The translations under genes were made by a program, and so were the position numbers. 64,000 bases of DNA from Crotalaria pallida (lineage: Eukaryota > Streptophyta > Magnoliopsida > Fabales > Fabaceae), in assembly GCA_037953625.1 (NCBI GenBank), contig CM075652.1, positions 59,575,501 through 59,639,500 on the forward strand, in the 5' to 3' direction. This document shows positions 23,092 to 34,560 of this stretch, in pieces (position 1 is the first letter of the stretch; the number at the start of each line of letters is the position of its first letter). The notes beneath the pieces were generated by a model, which ran no database searches, had not been told where the DNA came from, and saw only the letters and a list, made by a program, of their open reading frames with translations.

Positions 23092-24072
23092 ATGGCTGGA
23101 CGACGTGCCGAAAATGAGCGGATGGCTGCCATATTGGAGAATCTGATTCAAATGAATCAGAATCAGGCCCGAATGCAACAGAACCAAGCTGAAAACATCG
23201 CAGCAGCCGCAGCCGCAGCAGCAGCAGCATTGAATCCACCACCCATTCCTGTCGAAATTGACTGGATGGCTCGATTTAGGAAATGCGAACCGCCTAGGTT
23301 CGAAGGAGGGTATAATCCTGATGGAGCTCAGCGATGGCTCAAGGAAATTGAGAAGATCCTTCGCACCATGGCGCCACCTGTTGAACAAACTGTGTTGCTA
23401 GCGCAGTATATGTTGACTGATGAAGCAGAGTATTGGTGGGAACGAGTGCGAAGAGAATTGGAGGCAGCCAATCAGGATATCACTTTTGATCTGTTTAAGG
23501 CTCACTTCCTGGGGAATTATTTTCCTGAGGATGTTCGTAGGGAAAAGGAGATCGCTTTTCTGCAGTTGGAGCAGGGAAGTATGAATGTCGGTGAGTATGC
23601 GGCTCAATTTGAAGATCTGATTCGCTATTCTGGCAGTTATCGGGACGCAGACGAACGCACCAAGTGTATTAAATTTGAAACAGGTCTCAATGCCAGAATT
23701 CGGACTATCTTTGTGCACCAGGGTATAGCTAACCTCTCTCAGCTGGTGAATATGACTAGCGCTTATGAGAAGAGTTTGAATCAGCAGGAAGCAGAGGAAA
23801 GGAGCAAGAATATACCAAATGAAGTAGGTCTCAACAAGGGTAAGGGACTGGCTCAAGGATCAGGTCCGTACGCTGTTAACCGCACCAGAGCAGTAGTGCC
23901 AGAGAATGCGGGACAGAGTGCGACCGCTCCAAGGACAAGGCCACCATGTCCATATTGTGGAGGATCCCATACTCGTATGTGTTGGATGCTTGAACAGCGT
24001 AGAAAGGAAGGTCTCTGCTTCCAATGCGGGCAACCAGGACACCGTGCTGCAAACTGTCCTATGGTCACGTAG
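23092..24072 (+). CDS. gag: Gag polyprotein of the gag-only element
   Basis: An intact 326-residue gene starting at ATG 23092, about 165 bases after the primer site. The N-terminus is a Gln/Asn-rich coiled-coil stretch followed by a poly-Ala run (residues ~38-47). The Ty3/gypsy capsid domain follows: FRKCEPPRFEGGYNPDGAQRW, EAEYWWERVRREL, FKAHFLGNYFPEDVRREKE, YAAQFEDLIRYS. It ends with a CCHC zinc knuckle, CFQCGQPGHRAANC, at about 24016-24057. The protein would form the nucleocapsid and bind element RNA. It closes with its own TAG and no pol frame follows, so this is a stand-alone Gag. The intact frame and near-identical LTRs suggest recent activity. Chromovirus (Tekay/Del-like) affiliation is inferred from motif order and flanking signals. 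Confidence 0.93.
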   Translation: MAGRRAENERMAAILENLIQMNQNQARMQQNQAENIAAAAAAAAAALNPPPIPVEIDWMARFRKCEPPRFEGGYNPDGAQRWLKEIEKILRTMAPPVEQTVLLAQYMLTDEAEYWWERVRRELEAANQDITFDLFKAHFLGNYFPEDVRREKEIAFLQLEQGSMNVGEYAAQFEDLIRYSGSYRDADERTKCIKFETGLNARIRTIFVHQGIANLSQLVNMTSAYEKSLNQQEAEERSKNIPNEVGLNKGKGLAQGSGPYAVNRTRAVVPENAGQSATAPRTRPPCPYCGGSHTRMCWMLEQRRKEGLCFQCGQPGHRAANCPMVT

Positions 24073-25856
24073 AACAAGGAATGAACTTATCCAAGGTACT
24101 TTTCATGTTAATGTTGCATCAACTGATTACTTTAGCGTCTTTGCCTAGAATAAGTGTGAGTAGTGCAATCTAGAAGGAGTCGATAAGTGTTAAAACCTTA
24201 GTTAGAAATTTCACCAAGCTCAATTGTGATAGTGTCGTCCTCTAATAGAGTGTAAGGTCAGGATTGGTCATCCTTTCTCTTGCATCTGTTAAAAGATAAT
24301 GCTATTATTCAATAATGCAATGATGTACAGTTAATAAATGTGAGATTGGGACTGACCACCTTGGTCTTTGCGTTTATTGACATACTATATTATTGCAATC
24401 ATCTAGTTGAAAAATCAGAAACAACCATTGAGGAATTCTATCCCTGTCGAAAGCCCAATTAAACTTTAATCCTATAGGATCTTTCCTAAGACTCATGAAC
24501 AGTGATTCACAAACCAACCCCATTCAAGACACTCTTATTCTGTATTTCCACCGAGAACATTCAACTCAGTAATTGAACCACCCTTCTAACTCGTATGAGA
24601 ATTAGCCGCATGCGTAGGTATGAAGAGTCGTCATATCATAGAAAATTCGAAACCACACCGATTAGACCGATTAACGGTCAACTTAAATCCATGTACCACC
24701 TCTCCAACCAATTAATCACCCAGCTCATCTATCCCTGGAGTCAACTCAGTTTCCTCCCTGCCTTCGACTTACTCAGGTATGTTGATAATAAGTGGGGGAG
24801 ACTTGACGACTCGATTCGGATCCTATCCGAGCGACAATAACTCGTAACCATACCAAAGGCTATAGGACTACCAAATAGATAATTCCAAACGCTCTGCGGA
24901 TGATCGAATAAGGGTTAAACCAGAGGAAAAACTAGACCTTGACCTTGACCCTCAAGTGGAATCGATCTCTAGGAATCCTTTAACCGAATTGGAATTGTCA
25001 AACGAATGAGAATGAAGTAGCATCGGAGTAGAATGCGAACGTGGTGAAGATTGATTCTAAAATGGACTTTGCTAGACTCACTTGAAAGAGTAGAAGGTGA
25101 ACGGGATAAAAGTGAAGTCGCGAAGTGGAATCTCAATCCAGACGTTATGTCGGAACACCGCAAGTGATAATCTCAGTCTTTTGGGACCCTGTGCATTTGA
25201 TAGGACCCCGATTGACCGAGACCAACCAGTTAGTCGCAGATCCATAAAAGCGCATCCTTCGGCGACTCTCTGCTGAAAATGCATACTTTGGGGATAATCT
25301 CCATTGTCTTCTTGCTTGACATGTATCCAGTCCATCCTGGGTTATCTTGCAAAGACCATGAGGCTCATTCTTGAGTGCTTCATGTTTCTTCTTTTCATCT
25401 TCACTCTCTTCAAGCTTCAAGCATCTCAGATGCAAAGGTGAGAAATTGCCAAGTCGTAGAAACCCGGCGTAGTTCTATGCTTACCGATAGATAGTCACCC
25501 ATGTGTCCTCTTCTCAGCCTTGGATACCGGTAAGGAACTTGCGTACTCTATTATGAGAAGCGAACGAGCATACCCCCTAGCATTGATATGATCAAGTGTG
25601 TCGATGCTAAGTGGAGGAGGATTTCAATCCAAGAAATGGGAAATGGAACTTTAATAATAAGGAAGCTGACGCTCCTGTGTAGGCAGAGATAATACGTAGT
25701 ATTAGAAGACCCGCCATGAAATAGGCATGGACCTAGCCACACCTAGAGCGGGAAATAAAAACCGAAGGGAAGTAAAAACCGTAGTCCGGAGTTTACCAAT
25801 GGGATGGTTCTCCATTTAAGGAACCAAACGGAATTTCGGGGACAAAATTCTAATAA
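24073..25856 (+). other. Non-coding interior of the gag-only element
   Basis: About 1.8 kb where pol would lie in an autonomous relative. I find no protease, RT or integrase motif in any frame. Short open frames on both strands show no recognisable domain. Confidence 0.65.
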
Positions 25857-25868
25857 GTGGGGGAGAAA
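25857..25868 (+). other. Polypurine tract
   Basis: GTGGGGGAGAAA directly abuts the 3' LTR start (TGTAAC at 25869), the expected position for the plus-strand primer. Confidence 0.85.
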
Positions 25869-28800
25869 TGTAACATCTCGAATTTTAATTCTAATAAATA
25901 TTAGAATAATAGTAAGATTTGGAAGTAAGGATTATCCTAGAAGGGATTTAAAATTATGGATTAGGAGTTCTTTGAGTGCCATAGAGGAGTCAAGGAGCAT
26001 TGGCATCGAAAAGCAAATTTAAAGAAGACCAAACGAGTGTTAAAAATCGATTTTTCGGTGTTAAAAACACCCGACGTTAGGAAATTCAAAATAAAAGATT
26101 TAAGACTCAAAACACAATTCCCACCGTTGGATATGAAGGTATGATTTTTAGGAAGTTACTCGTCAAATTTGAGCAAGATCCGACGGTGAACGAAGAAGTT
26201 ATGGCTATTTGAAGTTGGGAGAAAATAGTTGAAAAATAGAAAAGCAAACTAGCAGTATCTGGTCATTTTACTCGAGTATTTTGTGAAATACTCGAATATT
26301 TTGTCAAAAAACTCGAGTATTGACAGAAATACTCGAGTATTCTGCTACCTGCAGCTTTAAAATCGTGTTTTGGGGGCTGAAACCCCCATTTCAACCCCTC
26401 TTTCTCTCTCTCCGCCCAGCACCTCCTCCAACCACCACCACCGGAGCTCATGGCCGCCACCCCACCTCCTTGTTCCTCCTCCTCCTCATAGACCCTTTCT
26501 TTCCCTCTCCTCCACTCCATAGATCTCTCTCTTTCTCTCACTTGACTCTCTCTCCCCTCCCCTCTCACTCTCCACCAAGCCGGCCGCCGCCATCTCCGGC
26601 CGCCACCGCCACTCCACCACGAGCCACCATCACTATCCCCCACCACCACCATCAAGACCTCTCCCTCTCCCCTTTGTTTCTCTTCCCTTGACTTCGATCC
26701 CTCTCTCTCTCCCACGAGCTTTCTCTCTCTCCTCCCGGTGTCGAAGAGCAACACCGTCACCGTGATCGAGATCGATTGTTCCCACCGTGCTTGGAATCAA
26801 GGATTGGGGAAGCTTAGGATCCAGTTGGAGCCGAGCTAAAGCGTGAGTCGGGGAGTAAAGCGCCAAATTAAGGTTACCCCTCACTATCACCGATTGAGGT
26901 AAGGGGTTTCATTACCAGTCCTTAAGGGGTGTATTTCTGGGTAGTTATATCTATCGCTTGGATCGGGGGAAATGTTAATTGCTAACGAACCTTAGGGTAA
27001 CCTGCTAATAATGAAGAAAGATAGATGGAGTAAATAGGGGGAAACCAATAGTGATGAATAAAAAGGTAAGTATCAGAATAACTAATTAATTACATTGGTA
27101 GGGTGTGGTAAAAGAATAGAAATGGTGAATAGGGAAATAAATTTAGAAATGAACCAATGAGAGAAATTATAGAAATAATTAAGAGTTAGAAAAGGGAATT
27201 AAAATATAACGACTATACTAACGCTAAGTGGAATTGGATGTAAACTTGAATAATTAGTAAAAGGAAAAAGGAAAAGGAAGAGAAGAAGAAAAAGAAGAGA
27301 AAGGGAATAGGGAAGTAATTAAAATAAATTAAAAGAATTAAGGGACTAAAAGTAAAAGGGAAAGGACTAAAACGAGTTAGTAGTGAGAACTAAATGTTAA
27401 ATGGCACAGGTGGTTGTATTGACCCTGTGGCCAAATAAAAAGGGTAAATGTCGCAGGTGGGTTGTATTGACCCTGTGGCACGGCGCAGGTGGTTGTATTG
27501 ACCTTGTGGCCTAATAGAATGGTAAATGTCGCAGGTGGTTGTATTGACCCTGTGGCACGGCGCAGGTAGTTGTATTGACCCTGTGGCCTAGTAGAATGGT
27601 AAATGTCGCAGGTGGTTGTATTGACCCTGTGGCCTAATAAAATGGTACTCGTCACAGGTGGTTGTATTGACCCTGTGGCACGGCGCAGGTGGTTGTATTG
27701 ACCCTGTGGCCAAGTAATAAAAAGGTAAGGGAAGTTTATGTAGATCTCTGTTTGAGGTTACATAAACGATATGGGTGTATACAGATCACTGTTTGTGGTT
27801 GTATACACGTATGCAGATCACTGTTTGTGGTTGCATACGTATGCAGATCACTGTTTGTGGTTGCATACAGAGCGTTTGCAGATCACTGTTTGTGGTTGCA
27901 AACCCGGTGTGTAGATCTCTGTTTGGGGTTACACACAATAATAAGGGAAAAAGGAAATAAAAATGGAAAAGGGTAAGGGAATTAAAGGGAAAGAATAATG
28001 AACAAAATAATGGAAAGGATTTAGGAAAAATAAAAAGGGTTAATGGAAATGGATAAGGTCGTATTATGTATATGTATATATATATATATATTAATGGAAA
28101 AGGGCAATGAGAATGGTAATAGATAGGAAAAATAAATAATAGAATGGACATTGGAATAGGAAATAAGAAGGTAAACAATGGAATTGATATAGGAACTAGA
28201 GGAAATAAATAAGGAGAATAATTATGGAAATGCTAACCATAAATGAATAATGGAAAACGGATAAAGGATGGAAATAAGAGGATGGGAAAGAAAGAAAAAG
28301 AAATAGGTTAGTTGGAAAGAGAGTGAAGAGAGAAATTAGGGCGATTAGGAAAAAGGAGTAAAAAGGTTAGAGTGAAAATAAAGAAGAACATGAATTAAGT
28401 AGTATAGAATAGGCTTGAATGGTCTTGGTGTGTTGTATATATCTGCTTAGAAATCTCTCTTTTAAGTTCTGTGTGATGCTTCCCCTGTGTGGTTAATATT
28501 TTTCAGGTACACAAGTGGAGCTTACACCAGTGCTGGCCGAGCAGGATTTTAAGTTCCACTACGTGGAATGTATTTTACATATTTTGAGTGGATAATTATT
28601 TAATGTAATTTATAATATGAATTAGTAACTTGCCCTGAAACTTGTACAAATTGGGCATTAGGATTTGTTATGACTTTTAATCTGTTGTTGTTTATGTTTT
28701 TTAAACAATTCTGGACTGACAGGTTTTTCGAAGAAAATTTTTGGGAAGTCCGGAAAACAGAGGAAACTCTGTCGGATTTTCGTAAAACCTTTTAAAGGAA

Positions 28801-28879
28801 TTTAGGTGTTAAAAAGAAATTTTCAAACTCCGATTTTTATTAAAACCTAAAAATTACTAATAAAAGTGAGAGTGTTACA
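25869..28879 (+). repeat. 3' LTR of the gag-only element
   Basis: 3011 bp. It matches the 5' LTR with about 13 substitutions, for example ACATCTCG for ACATCCCG at the start, plus loss of one minisatellite unit. The hairpin array is at 27735-27936; here TGCAAAC replaces TGCAAAT, restoring a G-C closing pair in unit five. Confidence 0.93.
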
Positions 28880-28884
28880 GAAAA

Positions 28885-29414
28885 TCTGCAAGAAAAAGAG
28901 GTTGGCTAACAAGGGATAATATGCCTAAAGCGCACCCTTTGTTAGTTCTGATATCATGAATGAACAACGTGCCCAAAAGTGCACTCTGAAGATGAATCTT
29001 TGGCACCAATGACATGAGGGGCCACTACCGAAAATAACTTGTGCATAAAATTGCCACATCTGAAGATAAATCCTTGGCACCAATGACATGAGGGGCCACT
29101 ACTGAAAGTGACTTGTGCATAAAATTGCCACAAGAAAAAGAAAATTGCAAGTCCAACAACCTGAAGGACAAAAGACGCACATAAATACAAAAGAGCCAAT
29201 ATGCAACAAACAACAAATTTTTCAACAAAGGGCGTGCAAAGCCAAGATGTAAACAAGCATGTTCTGCATACAAAAGGAGCCTATAAAAGCTCAAAGGTTC
29301 AGAGTCAAGGAAACAACAAAGCAAATTCAAAGTTCAACCTAATGAAAGTTCAAGAAAAAGGGGAGACAACGTTAAAGCAACATGATAAAGCATGTCTTAG
29401 CACAAAATAATGTC
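28885..29414 (+). other. Element I spacer with a 74-bp tandem duplication
   Basis: Non-coding. The block 28986-29059 is repeated at 29060-29132 with few changes (CTTGGCACCAATGACATGAG, TTGTGCATAAAATTGCCACA). The convergent 3' end of the antisense gene should lie here. Confidence 0.65.
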
Positions 29415-32400
29415 CTAAAAAAGGGTGCTCAAAGCAATGGACTTGCAGGCATCTTCATAAGCCTTCTTGTTGGCAACAATCTTGTCAAGTTCACCATTAA
29501 TGCCAGACAACTCAGAATTGGCGTCCGCCAATTTAGAGGAAAGTTCCTCCACAAGAATTGTAACTGAAACACGCCTTTTCAGTAAAGCTTTCTCCTGCTC
29601 TTCAACCGCATGCATATCAAAGGGAGGACGTTGCCGCTCTATCATCGTAATGGAAGTGTCCAACCAAGGGCCAGAGTAGTGGAGAAGTTCCAAGGAGCGC
29701 AAGCAATCCAGTAACAAAGCCTTGTCATCCCATGCTAAGGCGTCGACATTACAGGAGGAGATAAACTTGACTAGCTTCAACAGAGTCTGTGTGCCATTCT
29801 CCTTGAAGATGCGCGAAAGCAAATCACTAGGTGGCTGCAATCTGGGATGTGCTTCAATGAAGGAATTGATAAGCGCCATATTAGCCTCATCCGCAGCACC
29901 AGCAGAATGAACAGACAAGAAGGCTACAAAACACAAGAGCGTAAACCAGATAAAGCAATAAGAAACAAAAAAAAATGTGTCAATCAAAAACATATGAGGA
30001 GAAGCATCACTTACATGAAGAGGGAGTCTCGACAATGGTATCCTTTTGACCTTTCTCTGGAGGCGTTCCCATGGAGTTAGAACTTGAACTCCCCTCGTCT
30101 TTCGCAGGAGGTTCTGTAGCAGGAGCAGCACTCTTTTCAGCAACAGTATCAGCAGCTGCTTCAGCAGCAGGAGCAGCATCTTGCATAACAGCATCCTCGG
30201 CCACAGGATCCTCGCCTTTGGGAGTAGTGGAGCCGACATTGTCTTCAGTGACCATTTCGACATCAGGATCAGTAGTACCTTCAGCAATGGGATCAGCGGC
30301 ATCGACCCGCCCTTTGTCCAAAACCGGGGGCTCAGCAGAAGCGTCCTCAAGAGCAGGAGGTACCGGATTAACTGAAGGATCGCTCTCCTCCACTAAAACA
30401 AGATTCACATTTATTGGGGAGTCGGAAGCCGGAATGGTCATAAGCGGTTGCACATTCAAGGGACTGCTCACCCTACCAAATGGAATGTAGGTGGCAAAAC
30501 CAATGGGAGCGGCCCCCCTTGTGCAGCAGCAGCTTTGAAAGAAAGTGAAGGGCCCTCTTGGGCAGTGAAGGAAGGAACGGAAGGAGACCCTAAAGGAGCT
30601 TGAACATTTTGGGAGGCTCGGGAAGAAAGCGCGGGGGAAGGCTTACTACCGCCTTAGATGAACCTACAAAAGAGGAGTAGTCAAGCAAATGGTGAGCAAC
30701 AAACTCATCAAAGGAAATAAAGTCAGTAAAGAAAAATGAACATGTGAAAGGGAGCTGTGGGTAAAAGGTAAAAGGAGAAGAAAGAAGCTAGAGGCCAAAG
30801 AGAATTGTTTAGAAACAAGTAAGCGAACCCTGTGTGGAGAATGGGACGGCGGTGTTCGGAGAGCCTTTGCTTTGAGCATCGTCGCCTTCAGAAGTGGAAG
30901 TCTTAGAGCTTTCGGTGGTATCGTCTTTGTCAGAAGAGGAAGAATAGAAGGCTCGAATGGAAGCCCCAGAAGCGGCTCCTTCATCTCCGTCTAAGTTTAT
31001 GTGGACGGGAGAAGGAGTAGAAGGAACAGCTTGGGCACGGAGACGGTTAGAGCGCCGTGAAGGAGCAGAAGGAGCAGGAGTAGAGCTTTTGCCTTTCGAA
31101 GAAGTGGCAGCAGCTTTCCCTTTGTCCTGTGAGGGAGATTTAGAGGCAGGGGGACTGGAAGAAGGAAGTTTGGTGTTACCTTTCTTTGGGGCAGAAGCAC
31201 TAGAAGAAGGAGTCGCGGGAGCCTTGCGCTTGCGAGGTGCTGGAGGTTCCTTTCAACTACAAAAGAAATACAACAAGAGACACGGATAATAAGTAAAAAC
31301 GCAGAAAGCAAGAGAAAAGAAGCAGATGAGATGAGCCGCATATAACAAGAGCATAGCGTACCTTTGCTAACAGTCTTCTTTGTGGAAGTAGAATAGTAAG
31401 GATCATTGTGCACTATGGGGACCAAGGGAATGGTGACAGTACTCGGGGTACTCTCAAAGCTTTGCAAGTGCTGAAGTATGTCGCTGTCAGAGGTCAGCCA
31501 AGCACGCAGAACCCCGCTGGCATGAAGAGAAGGAATGTGAACTATTGGAACAGGAGAAGGCGTCGAGCTGAAGAGTGCGGACCAGAAGGAGGTCTCTACA
31601 TCAACAGAGTCCAAGAAAAGAGGGTAAGGGGGCTGGTCACGCCCGAACTGCCTGACAACGCGATCTGGCCTGTAGACAAAGGGCCAAAGAGCCCCGCCAT
31701 GCGCACTCTTGTTATCCATAGTTGCAAAACCCAGTAGGAAGCGCCCAGTTAAGATCAATTTCCACAAATCAAATACACCCTCAGTCCTCGCAACGAGATC
31801 ATTTTGGAGACTCAAGGCATCCTCCTGATACAAAGGATGCAATTTCTCTCCACCAAGAAGGAAGTCACCCAGATAAGGCCTGAAAATAAAGCTCTTCTCG
31901 TGATCAATGATCTATGCAAGATGACGCCTTGGCTTCCCTAAATACCAGCACCACGAACGTGGTTCCAAGGCGTCAGCATTGGCATCAGAAGCAATCTCAG
32001 GGAGAAATCTGACCGGGCCATACGCAGGAAAGCGCTCAAATAAAAAGCATTGTAGAAAAGACAAATCAACATAGCAATTGACAGGAAAGCGACCAAAATA
32101 ATTCTTCATATGTTTTGATATCTGGTGAAGGCGAGCATAAAGACCACCCAAATAAAGTGAAGAAAGAGGCAGACGAATACCTTCAGCAAGCATACATGCG
32201 AAGATAAAGATAGAAGAACTCACTGATTCCCAAGGAAGTCCAGGAAACACATATCTACTAAGCCAAAAAGCGACGAAGGCGGCTCTCTTGAGGCGCTGAT
32301 CAGTAACAGGACTGCTCACAAACTTGTCATCGTAGAAGTCGCCAAAGAAGTAGCGTACCCAATTTACAAAAGTATACTTGATAGAGGACCTTTGACTCAC

Positions 32401-33252
32401 TTTCTGGTCTTGAGGAACAAGGTTCCATGTACCCCGCACCCTCCTTGAGGAAGACCCATCAGCATAAGAAGCACACCTTTGCTGGAGCAAATCTTTGGAA
32501 TACTTAGCGTTAGCAACAGATGCATTTTTGAGCTCTTTGGCCAACCCAACAATGCTCTCGTCCACACTGGAGAGGTCAAGGTCACTGTCCCCTAACGAAG
32601 GCAATTTCAACAGAACAACCACGTCCTCCAAAGTCGGGGTAAATTCCCCCCAAGAAGTAAGGAATGTATGGGTCGCTGAGCACCAGCGCTGAACTAGCAT
32701 GTGCAGGTCCTCTACCCTCTTGTGCACGCCCAAGCGAGGAGACGCCTTCACAGCATCAACAATTCCCACCTGTTTCAAAATCTCCACGAAGGGAGGATCC
32801 CGTTGGAAAACGTAATCCACCCATTCTGCCCATCCACCCGTAGAGGTGACTCTGACATGAAAGCGAAGGTCAACCCAAGGGAACTCCGAGCAAGCAAGAC
32901 GAGAGCGCAAAAGAAAGGGACCCAATTTGCAATGTTCTTTGGAGTAAGAGGGCTTGGAACATAGGCGTGTTGCACTCTCCGGGACCACCAGAGTCTTAGA
33001 TGACTGACCCGAGAAGAGGCCGCTGGACTCCGGAGGCTGTGGGAAAGGGAGCTTAGCGCGCGCCCCCGGCGCCCAACGGCGGTGCCCTGGTCCCACTGGA
33101 TCAGAACGTGGCGGAGGGAGAGCGTCCAGAAAGCAGAATGAGAGAGACTGAGGAACATGCTCTTCAGTGGCCTCCTCTTGCATTTGGCTTCCCTCATCAG
33201 AAGCAGAAGACCTTTCTTCTCCAGAACCAAAAGGGGTTGCAGATCTTGTCAT
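29415..33252 (-). pseudogene. Antisense plant-mobile-domain gene of element I
   Basis: Read on the minus strand from ATG at 33252. The first 446 codons carry a charged leader and a plant mobile domain (PMD, aminotransferase-like family): WAEWVDYVFQRDPP, HTFLTSWGEFTPTLEDVVVLL and WLSRYVFPGLP. A short break near 31900 precedes PMD's second half with FVYRPDRVVRQFGRDQ near 31650. Likely introns are 31257-31361 and 29924-30014; both have GT...AG ends on this strand. The rest is Ser/Ala/Glu-rich, then a C-terminal coiled coil (VEEQEKALLKRRVSV, ELSSKLADANSELSGINGEL) ending at 29415. Frame breaks, including a G-run indel near 30520, make it a pseudogene. PMD proteins occur both as host silencing factors (MAIL1/MAIN) and in retrotransposons; here the element context is clear. 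Function unknown. Confidence 0.75.
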
Positions 33253-33603
33253 TGTGTGAGAAGAAGGGTTGGAGACAGAAACGAAGGAGAAAAGTGGGAG
33301 TGAGTTTCTGGTGAGAGAGAAAAGAAAAGAATGAGGAGTTATGTTGTTATTAGAACCAAGGGAGAAAGAGAATGAGTGGAGATAAGTGGAAGTAACTGAA
33401 GGGTTTATTTTGAAACAGTTTGAAAAGAAGTGGGGAACATGGGAAAGAGTGAAGCTTCATGAATTGTTGGACAATAGCTTCTCCCCCTGTACACACGTGG
33501 AGAGTAACGAGGAGAAGAAGAAAAAAAAGAAAAAGAGAGACAGAACAGGATTTGCACCAAAAAGGGAAGTTCCTACCCTTTTCATTGCAAATGGGGCTAT
33601 TAT
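33253..33603. other. Leader of the antisense gene and polypurine region
   Basis: Purine-rich on the + strand. The sequence GCAAATGGGGCTATTAT just before the 3' LTR is a plausible polypurine tract of element I. The minus-strand promoter of the antisense gene probably lies here or in the LTR, but no clear TATA box was picked out. Confidence 0.45.
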
Positions 33604-34560
33604 TGATACCCAAAAAGTTATGACAACCCAATTATAAGGCCCAAAAACATAGCCAGACCCAAATCCATTAAGCATGCCAAATATACGAGCTGAATCAAGG
33701 AAACTACGGAAAAGGAGTAACGACGGAGAAGGACGCACCTGGGGTATACGTTTGTACACGAAGGCACACCCCACTCCCAAAGAGCACACAAGCAAACAAA
33801 GAGCCACCCCAACTCCCCATAATACGTGCAGCTTGCCCAAGAAGCTAGAAGGGAATCTTTGCTCACCTCACCTAGGCCCTTCCCAAGAGAGAGACGGAAA
33901 TGGCATGCCTTGTATGCCTTCCTTCCCCAGCCATTAATGGAAAGCTCGAAATGGCAAAAGGAAAAACTAGCACCTGATAAAGAAGGAAGAGGGCAGCAAC
34001 AAAGAAGGAAAAGCTGCGTGGACCAATGGATAAGAGGGAAAAGGCAATGACCAGTGGATAAAAGGCGCACTATATAAAGGTGCCACCATCAACTAGAACA
34101 GAGAAGAAGAAGAAGAACAACAACAACAACGAGAACAAAAACACAAAAAGAGCAACACACTGAAACAACATACAAACACATGGTTCTCTTCTCTAAGCTT
34201 CAGAGAAAGAACACTGAAGAAAGGAAAGAGTCAGAAACGTGAGAAGAGTGAAGTGAGAAGCGAGAGCGCTCACCCTCTCCACCACCATTATAGAGAAACT
34301 TCACCACTGCGACTATTGCGCCAGTGATGTGCCTCACCACCATAGCCAACCTTCCACAAGTATCAGCCCTGATCTCTACTGCAGAAGGCGTCCCTACCAC
34401 CAAAGGCGCACCCTACCATAGCTAAAATAATAAGTAGCGGTGTTCCTTCACTTGTAATACCTGTAGTACTCGTACGCTTTCGAGGCCATAATTTCATTAA
34501 GTTTGCGAACCCATTAATCTCTGTATAATTACATCTTTTGCAATAAAAAGATCTGAAACA
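33604..34560 (+). repeat. 3' LTR of element I
   Basis: Starts TGATACCCAAAAAG and ends CTGAAACA. TATATAAA is at 34071-34078 and AATAAA at 34542-34547, mirroring the 5' LTR. Confidence 0.9.

Larger units (their letters stand above)
19872..28879 (+). mobile_element. Gag-only LTR retrotransposon (TR-GAG type), young
   Basis: Direct LTRs of 3042 bp (19872-22913) and 3011 bp (25869-28879) start TGTAACATC and end GTGTTACA. The target duplication GAAAA is perfect (19867-19871 and 28880-28884). An initiator-Met primer site, one intact gag gene and a polypurine tract are present; no protease, RT or integrase is found in the 2.95-kb interior. The LTRs differ by about 13 substitutions and one 31-bp unit by eye (>99.5% identity). 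The leader and the interior end (GGACAAAATTCTAATAAGTGGG then TGTAAC) resemble Tekay/Del chromoviruses. It must borrow pol from a relative. Confidence 0.9.
5947..34560 (+). mobile_element. Tat-lineage Ty3/gypsy retrotransposon (element I) with nested insertions
   Basis: Two ~956-bp direct LTRs (5947-6902 and 33604-34560) enclose a primer site, gag, protease, RT, RNase H, a second archaeal-type RNase H, integrase and an antisense gene. The second RNase H between RNase H and integrase places it in the Tat clade (Tat/Ogre/Retand group). The antisense gene between pol and the 3' LTR fits extra genes known in that clade. Three insertions (10405-11048, 14080-19703, 19872-28879) swell it to 28.6 kb. 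The LTRs differ at about 4-5% of sites over the part compared by eye, so it is old. I could not find matching 5-bp duplications: TGTGT lies on the left, GTTTG on the right. Confidence 0.88.

Noticed and set aside
30071..31289. Plus-strand frames over the PMD gene
   Set aside because: Antisense shadows of the Ser/Ala-rich part of the minus-strand gene.
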